A stretch of DNA of 64,000 nt from Bradysia coprophila (taxonomy: Eukaryota > Arthropoda > Insecta > Diptera > Sciaridae): assembly GCF_014529535.1 (NCBI RefSeq), contig NW_023503416.1:496001-560000 (forward strand), read 5' to 3'. Both the position numbers and the translations under genes were made by a program. The notes beneath the pieces are model-generated. The model had not been told where the DNA came from. It saw only the letters and a program-made list of their open reading frames with translations, and searched no databases. Positions 1-12,272 of the stretch are shown piece by piece. Numbering within the stretch: position 1 is the stretch's first letter; every line of letters starts with the position of its first letter.

Positions 1-3000
1 GATAGGTAGTCGTATTTGTAGACTTCATATTTCTAAAAAAATTGAGAGAATTCTCCAAACTTTCGGTATTTAGTTTCACTTAACGTTGAGTGCTTTTGAA
101 AATAAAAGCTCAACAAGAAAAGAAAATTTCACAAAAGATGTCGCCACCAACACCACAATTGAATCCGAAAACATTGAAAATACCATATTTGTGTTGCCGG
201 AAGCCCATAAAATATTCCAAAATGTATATATTCTCGTTCCATACCACACAACGTACTGATTATTTATGTCTAGACGACTGGCAGCACCATTATAAAATAC
301 TCCCAAGAGGAACGAGAAACTAATGAAAATGGAATTGACTTCGATTAATTTCTCTAATAAAAAAAAATATGAAGAAAATCCCTAACCATACGGATAATTA
401 TATAGTTTCCAATGGGCGAATGCAATCAATTAAAAATCGATGTCCGTCCTTTGTTAATAAATTAATTAAATTGCATTTTCATATAATTTTCATTGGAAAT
501 TAACGGTGATGTGAGCAATTTTTTTTTATTCTCTCGTATTTATTAAATAAATAAAATTATTTTTCTCATGTTTTACGTTTTAATATGTCTTTCGTCTTTT
601 AGTTTTGTAATCATGTAGTATATCTATATACATAATACCAAATAATACCATCCAATAGGGCCCTAGAGCGATTTTTTTTGAAATGTTCTATTATTAAAAT
701 GTTTATGGTTGTTGTTTTCTTTCTGTTTTGTATATATAAATATCTATGTGCGATTACTTATATGACTTATATTTACGTGCGAGTGCCTATATTTATTGCT
801 ATGGTTTAGTTTATTCAGAGGAGATGGATATGTGTGTGGCATGTGCATACTAAAATATCTGACTGGCCTTAGCACAGATACATATGTTCGGATAATGTGC
901 GTTAGCTGACTGTGTGTGGTCTTCGATTTACTTATTGGGTGGTCTTATTTATTCGATGTGTGTGGTCCTCTGGCTGGTCCCTACTTTGCTGCCTCTTTTC
1001 TTCTTCGGTGTCTTTTTTTCCTTATACATTTTTCATATATTATTTTTATTGTTGTTGTTGTTGTTGTTGGAAATTTTTGGTTGTATGTTTGCCATATATT
1101 TTTGCCTTTCTGCTGCTGCTGAATTGTTGGACTTTAGTGATGAATTTCGCTTTAGTCGTAAAACGTTTTATTGTTTAGATGTTTTTTTTTCCTTCTCTCG
1201 TTTCGTTTCGCATTTGGCTATATTATTGTTTACTTCAAATTTTACACAGATATGCTCCCCCTTGTAACCAGTTACGTTTTAGGGGAGTGCATCACACAGA
1301 ATAATTTTATTTGCTCAAAAGAGGTTCGTTTTGTGTATATTTGTTTTTCAAATATTTTATGTTTGTTTTTTAATGTTTATTGGATTTTGCGTAATTTGCT
1401 GTTTATTCTGGCATTCGTTTTAAAATGCTTCTTTATAAATTGTTTTTCTCGATGTAAAATAACGTTTTTTATTATTATTAAACATTGTGTGTATATGTGG
1501 ACATGGATTGTTATTTGCAGATTTGTATGTAAATTTAATTAATGGGAGAACATTTGCTCGGTATAACGTTGTAAAGGGGCTTATTTAGCGGCACTAATTT
1601 ATGTTTCATTTAAAGAGAGAGAAAAAATAGATTTTTGACGACCACTAACGAAGCTTTTCATTAAGAAGACCACATAGCAAGGCATCAATTGTTGATTGAC
1701 ATAAAGATTCCCAAAAAATCATCCAACATTTTACTTTCACTTGTAGCATCTTTAATAGTGACACACAATTTCGTCTATTTTCAATTCAACAAATCAATCA
1801 GATATATTGTCTAGATTCAGACAATAAGCTATGTATTAGTTCTCTAGTAAATCATTGCCATTTTCAACGGGACAATTACCATTGGTACAGCAATTTGAAC
1901 AAATAAATGATCTTAGGGTTTATTTCTTAACATAACTAATGCTGTAAGTAAATTGATATGTTTAAGAATTGAAGCTTTATTATAAGATAACGTTCGTGTA
2001 AAGTAGTGTACCAAAGCTGTGTCATCTCATATCGGCATTGACGATGAAAGAGAAATTCAATTATATGACCATTTCATCTGTTGACGACAGCAAGAACAAA
2101 AATTAGCGATGAACACTGGTTAGTACCGTCTTATATAGCAAAATATGATGTAAAAACTAATGAAGTACAAGAATTTGTATTGAACTGTCGACCGCCTGTG
2201 AAATGTTAAAAGCCCAAAAATATTTTGGTAGTGTCTGGGTTATTGGTTTTGTATTACGAACCATTACAGAAAGTACGACCAAAATGTATGGAGAAAGTTT
2301 TTAAAACTTATGCAGCTCACGCTGTGGTTGGTCTTGCCTTTTCCCTAAATACAGTGTTTTTTTACACACCGTGATAAGCACAGATGAGATAATGGAAAAT
2401 TTTATAGTGCGACGAGCAAGCGGAACATAAGTCAATAGTTCCAACTTCCAACACAGTAGTATTAAGAAAAACTATCAATCAAAAGGAATTGCAACAGTGG
2501 ATTTTGTCGATTCGAGGATCTCCAGATTCGATTGCATCACGAATGCTTTGAGGAAAAGGCGTAAAATAATTACTTCCAATATAATGTCCTTTGCCGTCCC
2601 ATTTATATCCTCGTTCTTTGTCTCCTCACCAATTACACAGCAATCAAACTCAGTTTTTAAACTACTTAAAATCAGAAATAATTTGAAAGTGTTTTTAGTG
2701 GAAGGATAATAGTAGTGTTTGTTACGAGCCCGTGCAAGATTTTTTATTGGAACGTTTTTCAGTCGATCCCCCATATCCCGCATATACCAACGATTTAAAG
2801 TTTCTTTACTATAAATTTTCAAGAATTTGTTTGAAAGTTAATCTTTCAATTGATTTCATTCAATTTGCCACGCTATCTTTACTAATGGGGCATTTGAAAG
2901 GTGACCTTATCGAAAACGAATTTCAATTTGGACAAAGGCTGAAAGTCGTTTTAAAATTAATCGAATTAATTTGAGACTTAAATTTATCTTCACAACAGAC

Positions 3001-3563
3001 ACGGCAATATTTCTTTACCGAATCGCAGACTGTACATTTGCACAATGAAGAATTAAAAATTTAGTTTTTAAATTCTCACATGATTTCCTTATTTGAGGCT
3101 AAAATAGTTTCTGAGAATTTACTGCATCTCCTGCTTCGAGCGAAAATACTATTTTCTGTCAAGGACTTAAATAAAATCATTTCTTACAGTCTCGGAATTA
3201 TAAGAAGTAACAATTACAATCATATCGACGCTATTCATTCCACATGTATTACTAAAACGTAACGACGTAACTTCATTTACTTTACTAGTGAGGTAATAGT
3301 GTGTTACGTCACTGTTTGTAAATATTTGTTTAGGCAAGTGTGAGGTTTGTGGAGCGAGCCGAAGGCGAGGTAGAGAGCCTTTGCTGAATGTGAAATGATT
3401 TTATCTTTTTAATAATATTGGAACAAACGTAATTCTATTCTCATAGATGTTATCGTCAACGGCGTGAAGTAAAGATTTCTAGCTAATATTGATTTATACA
3501 ACAATTTAGATTAATAAAAAATCTACAAGTAGAGAAAAGTAAAAGTCTAAATGCTAATTTGAG
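1..3563. other. Gene-poor AT-rich flank
   Basis: I see no supportable gene here. Open frames at 912-1267 are low-complexity T-rich sequence around a TTG microsatellite. The 115-codon minus frame at 2475-2822 has no recognisable motif. The stretch around 1985-2190 resembles a dispersed AT-rich repeat seen elsewhere in the window, listed separately. At 936-944 there is an exact match to the Ci/Gli core, far from any gene. Confidence 0.5.
1049..1070 (+). repeat. (TTG)n microsatellite
   Basis: About seven tandem TTG/GTT units in a T-rich setting. A shorter (GTT)n run lies near 14380. Confidence 0.9.
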
Positions 3564-4790
3564 AGTTGTTGTGGTTTGTAATAACTTGTATGTTAAACAA
3601 ATGAAAATCTAGATTTTAATTTTCTGAATTTTCTTTTGTATACACGCTCGTAACAATAATGAGATACTAAAATAAACATAGCTAACGCCGACCCGTACGA
3701 AACGCCTATTCGTATGAAAAGCCTTTAGTGTGAAACTCTTTATATCTTTTACTTGATACTCTTCTCTGCTGAAAAACTTTAAAATCACTTACATTATCCA
3801 TTCTTTGCCTTGTCATACAAATGGTCAAACAAATAAATTGCCCTAGGCAATATCGACAGCCCCTTACGAAGTAAAATTTTATACATTCCTATTTAAACAG
3901 CTATTATGGCGCCATAATTACCTATGAATAAACATTTCACAGATGAATATGCTATTATATAGCTCTATATGCCTGTATATAGCTGTATATAGTTATATAT
4001 AGATGTTCATATATGGAATGTCTGAAACACCCTACACATAACCAATTCCTTCTATGTTACAGAAACTCTCTAAGTACCATTTTTCCCGAGATATTTCAAT
4101 TTTACTAAAATCCAATATGGCCGCCGGCAGCCATTTTGTTTGAAGACCGGAAATAGCACTGACGCTTTACATTCGTTAATACCTTTCGAACAAAAAAAAA
4201 TTCATGACCTTCGGTCAAAATTTGCTCGAGATATTAACAAAATACTCAATGTTTACTGTACGGCCGAGTAGCCAGATAAGAGCTCACTCCAAGTGACCTA
4301 GCTCACGCTCCGGTGAACCTTTTTTTTACTTGATTGGTACAGCCAATACCTATCTAATAAAGCGAAAATTTGGGTGCCCTACAAGCAAAAACTGCTTGGC
4401 GCCCTGTACCAAGGGGTCACACCAAGGGGTCAAAATAGCTGTCAATTCGCGGGGCGAAAGCTTTCGCTTTCGCCCCTTGAATTGACATTTCTTTACTTGC
4501 GGTCCTCTTAGCAAGCATACAAAACTTAATACGTAACTCTTTCGGCCTACTCATCTTCGAACTTAGCGTTAGCCTGTCTTTTGACATTTACAAACGGGGA
4601 AAAAAAGAATTTTCAAAATCGGATGCATTTTACTCAAGTTAGAGAACCCCTTACTTAGAGAGTCCAATTCGACGTGTTACAAACGTATGCGTAAACCTAT
4701 AAGACCCCAATACTTCGTACGGGTCAAAAATTCTAGATTTTCATTTGTTATACAAATTTTAAGTGGAATAATTTACAAACCACAACAACT
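3564..4790 (+). mobile_element. GACCCGTACGAA-ended repeat, copy 1, with inverted flanks
   Basis: The core runs from GACCCGTACGA at 3690 to TTCGTACGGGTC ending at 4725, so the termini are inverted copies. Outside this core the flanks are also inverted: AGTTGTTGTGGTTTGTAA at 3564-3581 pairs with TTACAAACCACAACAACT at 4773-4790, and ATGAAAATCTAGA at 3601 pairs with TCTAGATTTTCAT at 4732. The complete unit may therefore be about 1.23 kb. A GC-rich hairpin near 4441-4487 (GGGGCGAAAGC with its complement) is absent from the other copies. There is no transposase frame, so the element is non-autonomous. Its superfamily is not recognised. Confidence 0.75.
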
Positions 4791-5793
4791 ACCAAAATAT
4801 AAAACATGTCGAATTTCACATTTATACTGAACATTAGGCGATACTTCAACAAAAGAAGTAACAGATTTACTGATTCGATTTCAACTTTTTTATTAAATGA
4901 TTCCGGATTCCGACCTTCCGCGATTCACCTTCTGAGCATTATAAGCTTTTTTAAAAAATTTCGAGCTCAATGAGGTAGCTGGATTATAGATCCAACCAAA
5001 AAAAATCTGCAGATGCTTTTACAGTTTTCACTCTGCGCCGAGTCTAGATGGTCCATTACGACATGCAAAAAAAGTCTTGTTTGCAATTTAAAAAAGTTAA
5101 TCAGCAATTGTTTCAATTTATATGATAGTCGCATCATGCCTATGAATGATTTGTTTTTGTTTAAAGAAACGCTGTTTCGTAGCTTAGCAATCGATTTTAT
5201 TCCAACTTCTGGCCTCTCTAAAAAACAACTGTTTGCTGCTGTGTAAATTTAGAACTCACCTTTCTGAAAATTTCTAAAATAAAAATTTACGTTTTTCATT
5301 TCTTCTGAATTTCGTTTTTTTTACTAATACTGTAAGGAAATGTTTTCTCGAAAATAATAAAACTTTTGACTCTATTAATCACAACAAAATTTAGAATAAC
5401 TCATTTAACGTGTTAATGCGAAGTTTCTCGCAAACGTAAAAAAAAACATCCATTCGTGAGTGTAGGATAGGATACATCGATGTATGTGGTCAATTATACG
5501 AAGTAGAAAAAAGTTATATTACCCATTTTATGGCACCACTCGTATCGTAGTAAAAACGGAATGACCCAACACCCAATCTTTTCTCTCTGGCATAAATATT
5601 ATATTTTTCCAACAAAGTCAGAAAAATTTGAAATTCAAAGATTCAATTCCGAGAAGATTATAAGAAAGAAAAAATAAAACATTTTGACGTTGTAATTTAT
5701 GATTTTATGGTTATATTGTAGATTCGTTTAAGTTTACTGCACAATTTTCAATTTTATTATATTATCATAATAATTATGATTTGAGAAAGACGG

Positions 5794-5814
5794 AGAGAAA
5801 GAGAGAGAGAGAGA
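5794..5814 (+). repeat. (GA)n microsatellite
   Basis: An imperfect GA dinucleotide run. Confidence 0.8.
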
Positions 5815-5942
5815 TAGCAAGAGACAAGACGAAGAAAACGAAAAATTGTACACATTTACGGTGAATCAGAAAACATTAAATATTTTTTTAGCTAATAAAT
5901 TCTCTGTTTGAAGGTGTTCTGCGGAAATATGTTGGGATTTTA

Positions 5943-6901
5943 TAGGGTTGCCATTTTTGAAAATTCGAAAAGAGGACATTTTGTACGAAAAAAGAGGACA
6001 AAAAGAGGACGCCTTTTAATTCGAAAAAGAGGACGAAAAGAGGACAAATATAGAGTCTTAGCTCTTTTATTATTCTATGTGGACCAATAGATATTCAAAT
6101 AATTAGTGAGAAAAGTTAAAATTAAAATTTCATTTGGTTTGAGGCGAATCCGAGGTTTCAGTACCTACCATTTGTAAACATGACCTTTTTTTCCTTTTTT
6201 TTATAAAAACCTTCATATTCTTCCTTATTTTCCAGAAAAGTGATTCTTTTACTTTTTTTGCTAACTTTACTTGGAGTTCTTGAACTGTAAGCTACAAACA
6301 TGCACTTATCTCAGAAGAAATTCATAAGTTTTTGTCGATACTCCATTTTTGTTTCGAAGTGAAAATCTAAAAAATAAGAAACGTGTTTCTTAATAATTTA
6401 CAAATCTAGGCCTGTTCAGGCACATTTTCTGAAATCTGACTGTTTCTAAAACCTTTCCGTTTCTCACGAATTTCCTACAATCTGCCTATTTCACACCAAT
6501 TTAGTTGCATTTTTAAATTGCTGCTAGAATATGACTCGATTTCAACTTAATTTCGTTTTTTAATACTCCTTATTTTATGCATATAAAAACATAAAAATTC
6601 CCAATCATAATGCTAAAGCTTCCTTAATTCCTAAATATGGAGTCGAATTTTTCTACTATCGAACTTTCGAACTATATCATTCGAATGCTGTAGAAACTAT
6701 GTAGCTTTAGAAATAGCTGCGCAGCGAATTTTTTTCCGTAAAATTTGACCACATCTGTTAATTTTGCTAAAATTTAACAATATTTTAGAAAAAAGAGGAC
6801 GTTGTGTGAAAAAAGTGATGTTCTTAGAATTTTTACAAAAAAGAAGAATTAGACGAAAAAAGAGGACATGTCCTCTAAAAAGAGGACGAATGGCAACCCT
6901 A
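5943..6901. mobile_element. 959-bp MITE with TIRs, TSD and GAGGAC subterminal repeats
   Basis: The terminal inverted repeats are TAGGGTTGCCATT (5943-5955) and AATGGCAACCCTA (6889-6901). They are bordered by the direct repeat GATTTTA at 5936-5942 and 6902-6908, a 7-bp duplication that reads as 8 bp if the adjoining T is counted. Close to both ends the motif A(n)GAGGAC recurs: about five times on the left and three times on the right, including one self-complementary pair. The interior is AT-rich with no transposase. The TIR and 7/8-bp duplication resemble hAT-type MITEs; that assignment is inference. Confidence 0.82.
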
Positions 6902-6908
6902 GATTTTA

Positions 6909-8996
6909 TTATTATTTTTGTGCTCGTCGATGATATTAAATTCGATTCGATACACAAAAACATATTTGTTTAAAAAAAAGAGGTTCAACTAATTGAATAA
7001 TAATTTGAATGATTTTTATATGGATTTAATTCAAGAAATAAAATTTCAAGAAAAAAAAGGAAAAAAGAAAAAAGTATGGGAGGTAGAACAGAAAGAAAAA
7101 AAATCCGTGGTCAAAATCAAAATATCGGTTGTTTGATTTATCATTTTAATGATACAGTCAACTGCGTGTGGACTGTATTTGTGGAGGTATATTGAAAACT
7201 GGCTTAAGCGAGACGGTTATAAGTCTGTTGTATTTCGTTTTTTTTTATTTGATTGGTTGTAGGTACAACGATTTTTTTTTTATCCTCTCTTGAAGACCAC
7301 CAACATCACTTATAGATTTTAAATGACTTGAAGCGTTGAAAAATAGACTAAATTGTTATAAAAAAAAGATCAATTAAGTCATGCAAGAAAAGGTAATCAT
7401 TATTGGTTAACTGGTATGTAAGATGATGGAGGTTTTTACAATTGAGCTATAAGATTAATGTTTCGTAGACGTCACTTTTGATATTTTTTGAATAAAATAT
7501 CTGATTGCATTTTGTATATCCAGTTTAATGACACTCCATCAGGGGGAGAGAGTGGAAATTGATGATTTCAATACAGAAACTTTTTTTTTTTTGAGGTGAG
7601 CTTTGAACCCAAAAGGTGTTTTTGATTAATAATAAATTGTGATTAGGTAAATTTCATACGGTCAAAAGTCATTAATTTTATGGACCATGGACTGACAAAA
7701 ATACGAAAGAGTTAAATGCCAAGTAATGCTTGGAGCGACGAACCTTCAATGATTTGCAATAACTGAATCATTGTTATACATTTTGTTTACTGAGAAGAGC
7801 AGTTTGTTGTGATTATGGTTTCCATAATTTGATGTGCTCGATGCTTCTGTTTGAACCTCACGAATGTATCATTCTTATTTATAATATTGACATGCAAGAT
7901 GCCAGCTGACCTTGAGAAAGTACGTTCTTTCTAAAATTAAAGCATCTGTTATCGACAACGACGATAATAATAAGAAGTTAACTCTGGTGGTCTCTTATAT
8001 AGCAAAACGTATAGTGAAACTAAAGAAGTACAAGATTTTACCACTTTACGTGATACTTTAAACGAAAGAAGTAACAGAGTTATTACAGTATTTGAATCTT
8101 AGGAGCAGACTATAATTACTAGTGAGAACAGTTTCCTATTTCAAATTTTCAAGTTTTAATTGTAAAGAACGTGGCGTCAAAGTATTAAGTTTTGTATACT
8201 ACCATATAACAGTTATAATAACACTTATGTTTTTCCTCCTGATGTTTACAAAATCTGCTACTTCCTTAGTCCAAACACAAATAGTGCTATATAAGAAACC
8301 AATGCGCATCCAATCATTGCTTATTTTTTGTCATCGTTGTCAAAGACATATTAATAAATTATGTTTTTGAGATTTATTGTTTTGATTCTTGGTGACACAT
8401 CAATTAAATCATTTTCTGATAAAATTAGAACTCTTAATCAATTGATTTAATAGTATTTTACATAATTAGGGATGAAAAGTAGAGTTTTCGTGTGAATTTT
8501 GTTGATCCGAGGCGAAGCCGAGGTCAATAAACACACGAAAACGAGACTTTTCATTTTTATCTCGAGTTATGTAATGGATTTTACATGCTGAGGGCTTCGA
8601 AAGAAGTGCTTGAAACATGAAAAGTACGGTTTTCGACGCATGTAGCATGTAAATGCTATTAAATCACTCTGCAAATATGTCTCATCGTTGTTGGAGTGGC
8701 TATGCAGTCAGGTTTATTGAAAATTTTGACTGGTGGCATAGCACTGCTTCTAGCAATAACGTTGAAAATATATAATGAGACTAATTAAATCACAGTGGCT
8801 CTATGTTTTTTTTTTTAAAGATAGATGACTTGTTTTCGTTGCATGAGTTAAAAGCCTCAAAATATGATTCTGTGCTAATGCTCTAAGCAGTGCTATGGTA
8901 CATACATCCATACAATACTGATTACATTTTCATATTTGGCACCAAAATTTTTGGAATTGGTACACCAAAAAATGGACAATTATCACTAAATTTTTA
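6909..8996. other. Gene-free stretch with repeat remnants
   Basis: No gene is supportable. It contains a copy of the dispersed AAAGAAGTA-type repeat (about 7935-8085) and a hairpin-bearing remnant (8459-8660), both listed separately. Confidence 0.5.
8459..8660. repeat. Hairpin-bearing dispersed repeat with GGCGAAGCCGAGG loop
   Basis: GATGAAAAGTAGAGTTTTCGTGTG near 8471 is followed by a GC-rich loop (CCGAGGCGAAGCCGAGG) and then the near-complement ending ACGAGACTTTTCAT. The stretch that follows (ACATGCTGAGGGCTTCGAAAGAAGTGCTT to TAGCATGTAAA) recurs inverted at about 35714-35783 inside the ptc intron. A partial relative starts at 17101 and another GC-rich stretch lies near 3350. Confidence 0.65.
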
Positions 8997-9762
8997 GACC
9001 CGTACGAAGTACTGGGGTCTTATAGGTTTACGCATACGTTTGTAACACGTCGAATTGGACTCCCTGAGTAAGGGGAAACCTATTGTGGTTGTCTAGAGAT
9101 GCCAAATCCGCGAAAAAAAAAACGTCCGTCTGTCCGTCTGTCTGTCTGCACGATAACTTGAGTAAAACGCATCCGATTTTGAAAATTCTTTTTTTTCCCG
9201 TTTGGTAATGTCAAAAGACAGGCTAAGTTCGAAGATGAGTGATTTTGGATTGACCCCTCCCGAGCTGTGGCCCAATAAGTGCTTTACGGTTTTTCGAAGA
9301 TATCTCCGGACATTTAAACGTTAAACTTGTAAGTGATACGTCAAATAAAAGGTATTTACAATACCGATCGACAAAAAAAAAGTATATGGAAATCGGATGA
9401 CCGACTCGTGAGTTAGACCCCTTGGTGTGGAACAGGCACAGGGCGGCAAGCAGTTTTTGCTTGTAGGTCGGCCACATTTGAACATATTTCGTCTGTTTTA
9501 GCTTTATTAGATAGGTATTGACCGTACCAATCAGGGAAAAAATTTTTTATGAAATTATGTTCTCCGGAGCGTGAGCTAGGTCTCTTGGAGTGAGCTCTTA
9601 TCTGGCTACTCGGAAGTACAGTGAACGTGGAGTATTTTGACAATATCTCGAGTAAATTTTGACCGAATTTCATGAATTTTTTTTTGTTTGAAAGGTATTA
9701 ACGAATGTAAAGCGTCGGTACTATTTCCGGTCTCCTAACAAAATGGCTGCCGGCTGCCATAT
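8997..9762 (-). mobile_element. GACCCGTACGAA-ended repeat, copy 2 (reverse, truncated)
   Basis: In plus-strand reading it starts GACCCGTACGAAGTACTGGGGTC at 8997. It continues through a CCGTCTGTCCGTC tetranucleotide-like run and ends abruptly at a CTGCCGGCTGCCAT junction near 9762, where copy 3 begins in the opposite orientation. It is the left arm of a large inverted repeat. Its internal open frames are shared by all copies but carry no recognisable domain. Confidence 0.85.
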
Positions 9763-10704
9763 ATAGCTCTATATGCCTGTATATAGCTCAATATAGCTGT
9801 ATATAGGTATATATAGATGTCCATATATGGAATCCCTGAAACCCCTCACACTTAACACATTATTTCCATATTAACAGAAACTCTCTTAGTACCATTTTCC
9901 CCAAGATACTTCAATTTTACTAAAATCCAATATGGCCGCCGGCAGCCATTTTGTTAGGAAACCGAAAATAGTACCGACGCTTTACATTCGTTAATACCTT
10001 TCAAACAAAAAAAAATCATGAAATTCGGTCAAAATTTACTCGAGATATTGACAAAATACTCCACGTTCACTGTACGGCCGAGTAGCCAGATAAGAGCTCA
10101 CTCCAAGAGACCTAGCTCACGCTCCGGAGAACATAATTTCATTTTTTTCCCTGATTGGTACGGTCAATACCTATCTAATAAAGCTAAAACGAACGAAATA
10201 TGTTCAAATTTGGCCGACCTACAAGCAAAAACTGCTTGCCGCCCTGTGCCTGTTTCACACCAAGGGGTCTAACTCACAAGTCGGTCATCCGATTTCCATA
10301 AACTTTTTTTTTGTCGATCGGTATTGTAAATATCTTTCATTCGATGTATCATTTACGAGTATAGCGTTTAAATGTCCGGAGATATCTTCGAAAAACCGTA
10401 AAGCACTTATTGGGCCCCTGCTCAGGAGGGGTCGATCCAAAATCACTCATCTTCGAACTTAGCCTGTCTTTTGACATTACCAAACGGGGAAAAAAAGAAT
10501 TTTCAAAATCGGATGCGTTTTACTCAAGTTATCGTGCAGACAGACAGACGGACGGACGGACGGACGGACAGACGGACATTTTTTTTCTTGCTGATTTGGC
10601 ATCTCTGGACAACCACAATAGGTTTCCCCTTACTCAGGGAGTCCAATTCGACGTGTTACAAACGTATGCGTAAACCTATAAGACCCCAGTACTTCGTACG
10701 GGTC
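9763..10704 (+). mobile_element. GACCCGTACGAA-ended repeat, copy 3 (forward)
   Basis: It ends GACCCCAGTACTTCGTACGGGTC at 10704. From about 9931 onward it is the reverse complement of copy 2, so 8997-10704 is an inverted repeat with arms of about 765 bp and a spacer of roughly 170 bp made of TATATAG-rich element sequence. A GGAC tetranucleotide run lies at about 10540-10577. Confidence 0.85.
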
Positions 10705-11061
10705 TAAAAACATTTTCACTCGCCAAAAACATTTTTATGCATCAAGCGATACAAAAATGTCTACCTGTCTGAATGCTCCACGACCTAAATGGACAAAACA
10801 ACTCACGCGTCAAATAACGGATGAGAATAAAGAAAAAATAATCATGCGCTCCTCCTAACTGTTACTCAGCAGTCGGGCTCCTCGAGAGACCATCCTTAAT
10901 GGTAACCATATTATGATCTGCTCTAAACTGTCCTGATAAATAAAATTTGCAAATACCAATTCTAAGAACCAAAGATATATTTAAGTTTCATCGGTTGGGT
11001 CAATCAATTAATTTGTTTTATTTAACATCATCAGACTGCCAGCTATTTGCAGAACTTTTTA

Positions 11062-12272
11062 GACCCGTACGAAGTACTGGGGTCTTATAGGTTTACGCAT
11101 ACGTTTGTAACACGTCGAATTGGACTCCCTGAGTAAGGGGAAACCTATTGTGGTTGTCCAGAGATGCCAAATCAGCAAGAAAAAAATGTCCGTCTGTCCG
11201 TCCGTCCGTCTGTCTGTCTGCACGATAACTTGAGTAAAACGCATCCGATTTTGAAAATTCTTTTTTTTCCCCGTTTGGTAATGTCAAAAGACAGGCTAAG
11301 TTCGAAGATGAGTGATTTTGGATCGACCCCTCCTGAGCTGGGGCCCAATAAGTGCTTTACGGTTTTTCGAAGATATCTCCGGACATTTAAACGCTATACT
11401 CGTAAATGATACATCGAATGAAAGATATTTACAATACCGATCGACAAAAAAAAAGTTTATGGAAATCGGATGACCGACTTGTGAGTTAGACCCCTTGGTG
11501 TGAAACAGGCACAGGGTTTTTGCTTGTAGTTCGGCCAAATTTGAACATATTTCGTTCGTTTTAGCTTTATTAGATAGGTATTGACCGTACCAATCAGGGA
11601 AAAAAAAGTTTATGAAATTATGTTCTCCGGAGCGTGAGCTAGGTCTCTTGGAGTGAGCTCTTATCTGGCTACTCGGCCGTACAGTGAACGTGGAGTATTT
11701 TGTCAATATCTCGAGTAAATTTTGACCGAATTTCATGATTTTTTTTTTGTTTGAAAGGTATTAACGAATGTAAAGCGTCGGTACTATTTCCGGTCTCCTA
11801 ACAAAATGGCTGCCGGCGGCCATATTGGATTTTAGTAAAATTGAAGTATCTTGGGGAAAATGGTACTAAGAGAGTTTCTGTTAACATGGAAATAATGTGT
11901 TAAGTGTAAGGGGTTTCAGGGATTCCATATATGGACATCTATATATACCTATATACAGCTATATTGAGCTATATACAGGCATATAGAGCTATATAATAGC
12001 ATATTCCTCTGTGAAATGTTTATTTACAGTGAAATATAGGTAAATATAGCGGTATATAGCTGTTTAAATAGGAATTTATGAAATTTGACTTCGTACGGGG
12101 CTGTCTATATTGCCTCCGGCAATTTAATTGTATATGATAACAAGGCAAAGAGTGGATAATGTAAGTGATTTAAAAGGAAGAATAGTTTTTCAGCAGAGAA
12201 GAAAATGAAGTAAGAGAAATGAAGAGTTTCACATTAAAGGCTTTTGATACGAATAGGTGTTTCGTACGGGTC
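11062..12272 (-). mobile_element. GACCCGTACGAA-ended repeat, copy 4 (reverse, full length)
   Basis: This is the longest copy, 1211 bp, from GACCCGTACGAAGTAC at 11062 to TTCGTACGGGTC ending at 12272. It includes the AT-rich 5' part missing from copies 2 and 3: TATATAG repeats, then a second internal terminus-like GTACGGGGC near 12095. Sequence beyond 12272 (GGCGTTAGCTATGTTT, then ATGAAAATCTAGA near 12402) matches flanks of copy 1, so the mobile unit probably extends past the core ends. Confidence 0.82.

Noticed and set aside
912-1267. Overlapping open frames in a T-rich stretch
   Set aside because: Low-complexity sequence around a TTG microsatellite gives long Phe/Leu/Cys-rich frames in all three frames; none has a motif.
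2475-2822. 115-codon minus-strand frame, with a Cys-rich stretch nearby (about 2953-3045, minus)
   Set aside because: The Cys spacing loosely recalls a transposase zinc ribbon, but frames do not join and no catalytic motif is present.
11296-11736. 146-codon open frame inside element copy 4, with counterparts in copies 2 and 3
   Set aside because: It recurs because the repeat is copied. No domain is recognisable, frames differ in length between copies, and it overlaps other open frames on both strands.
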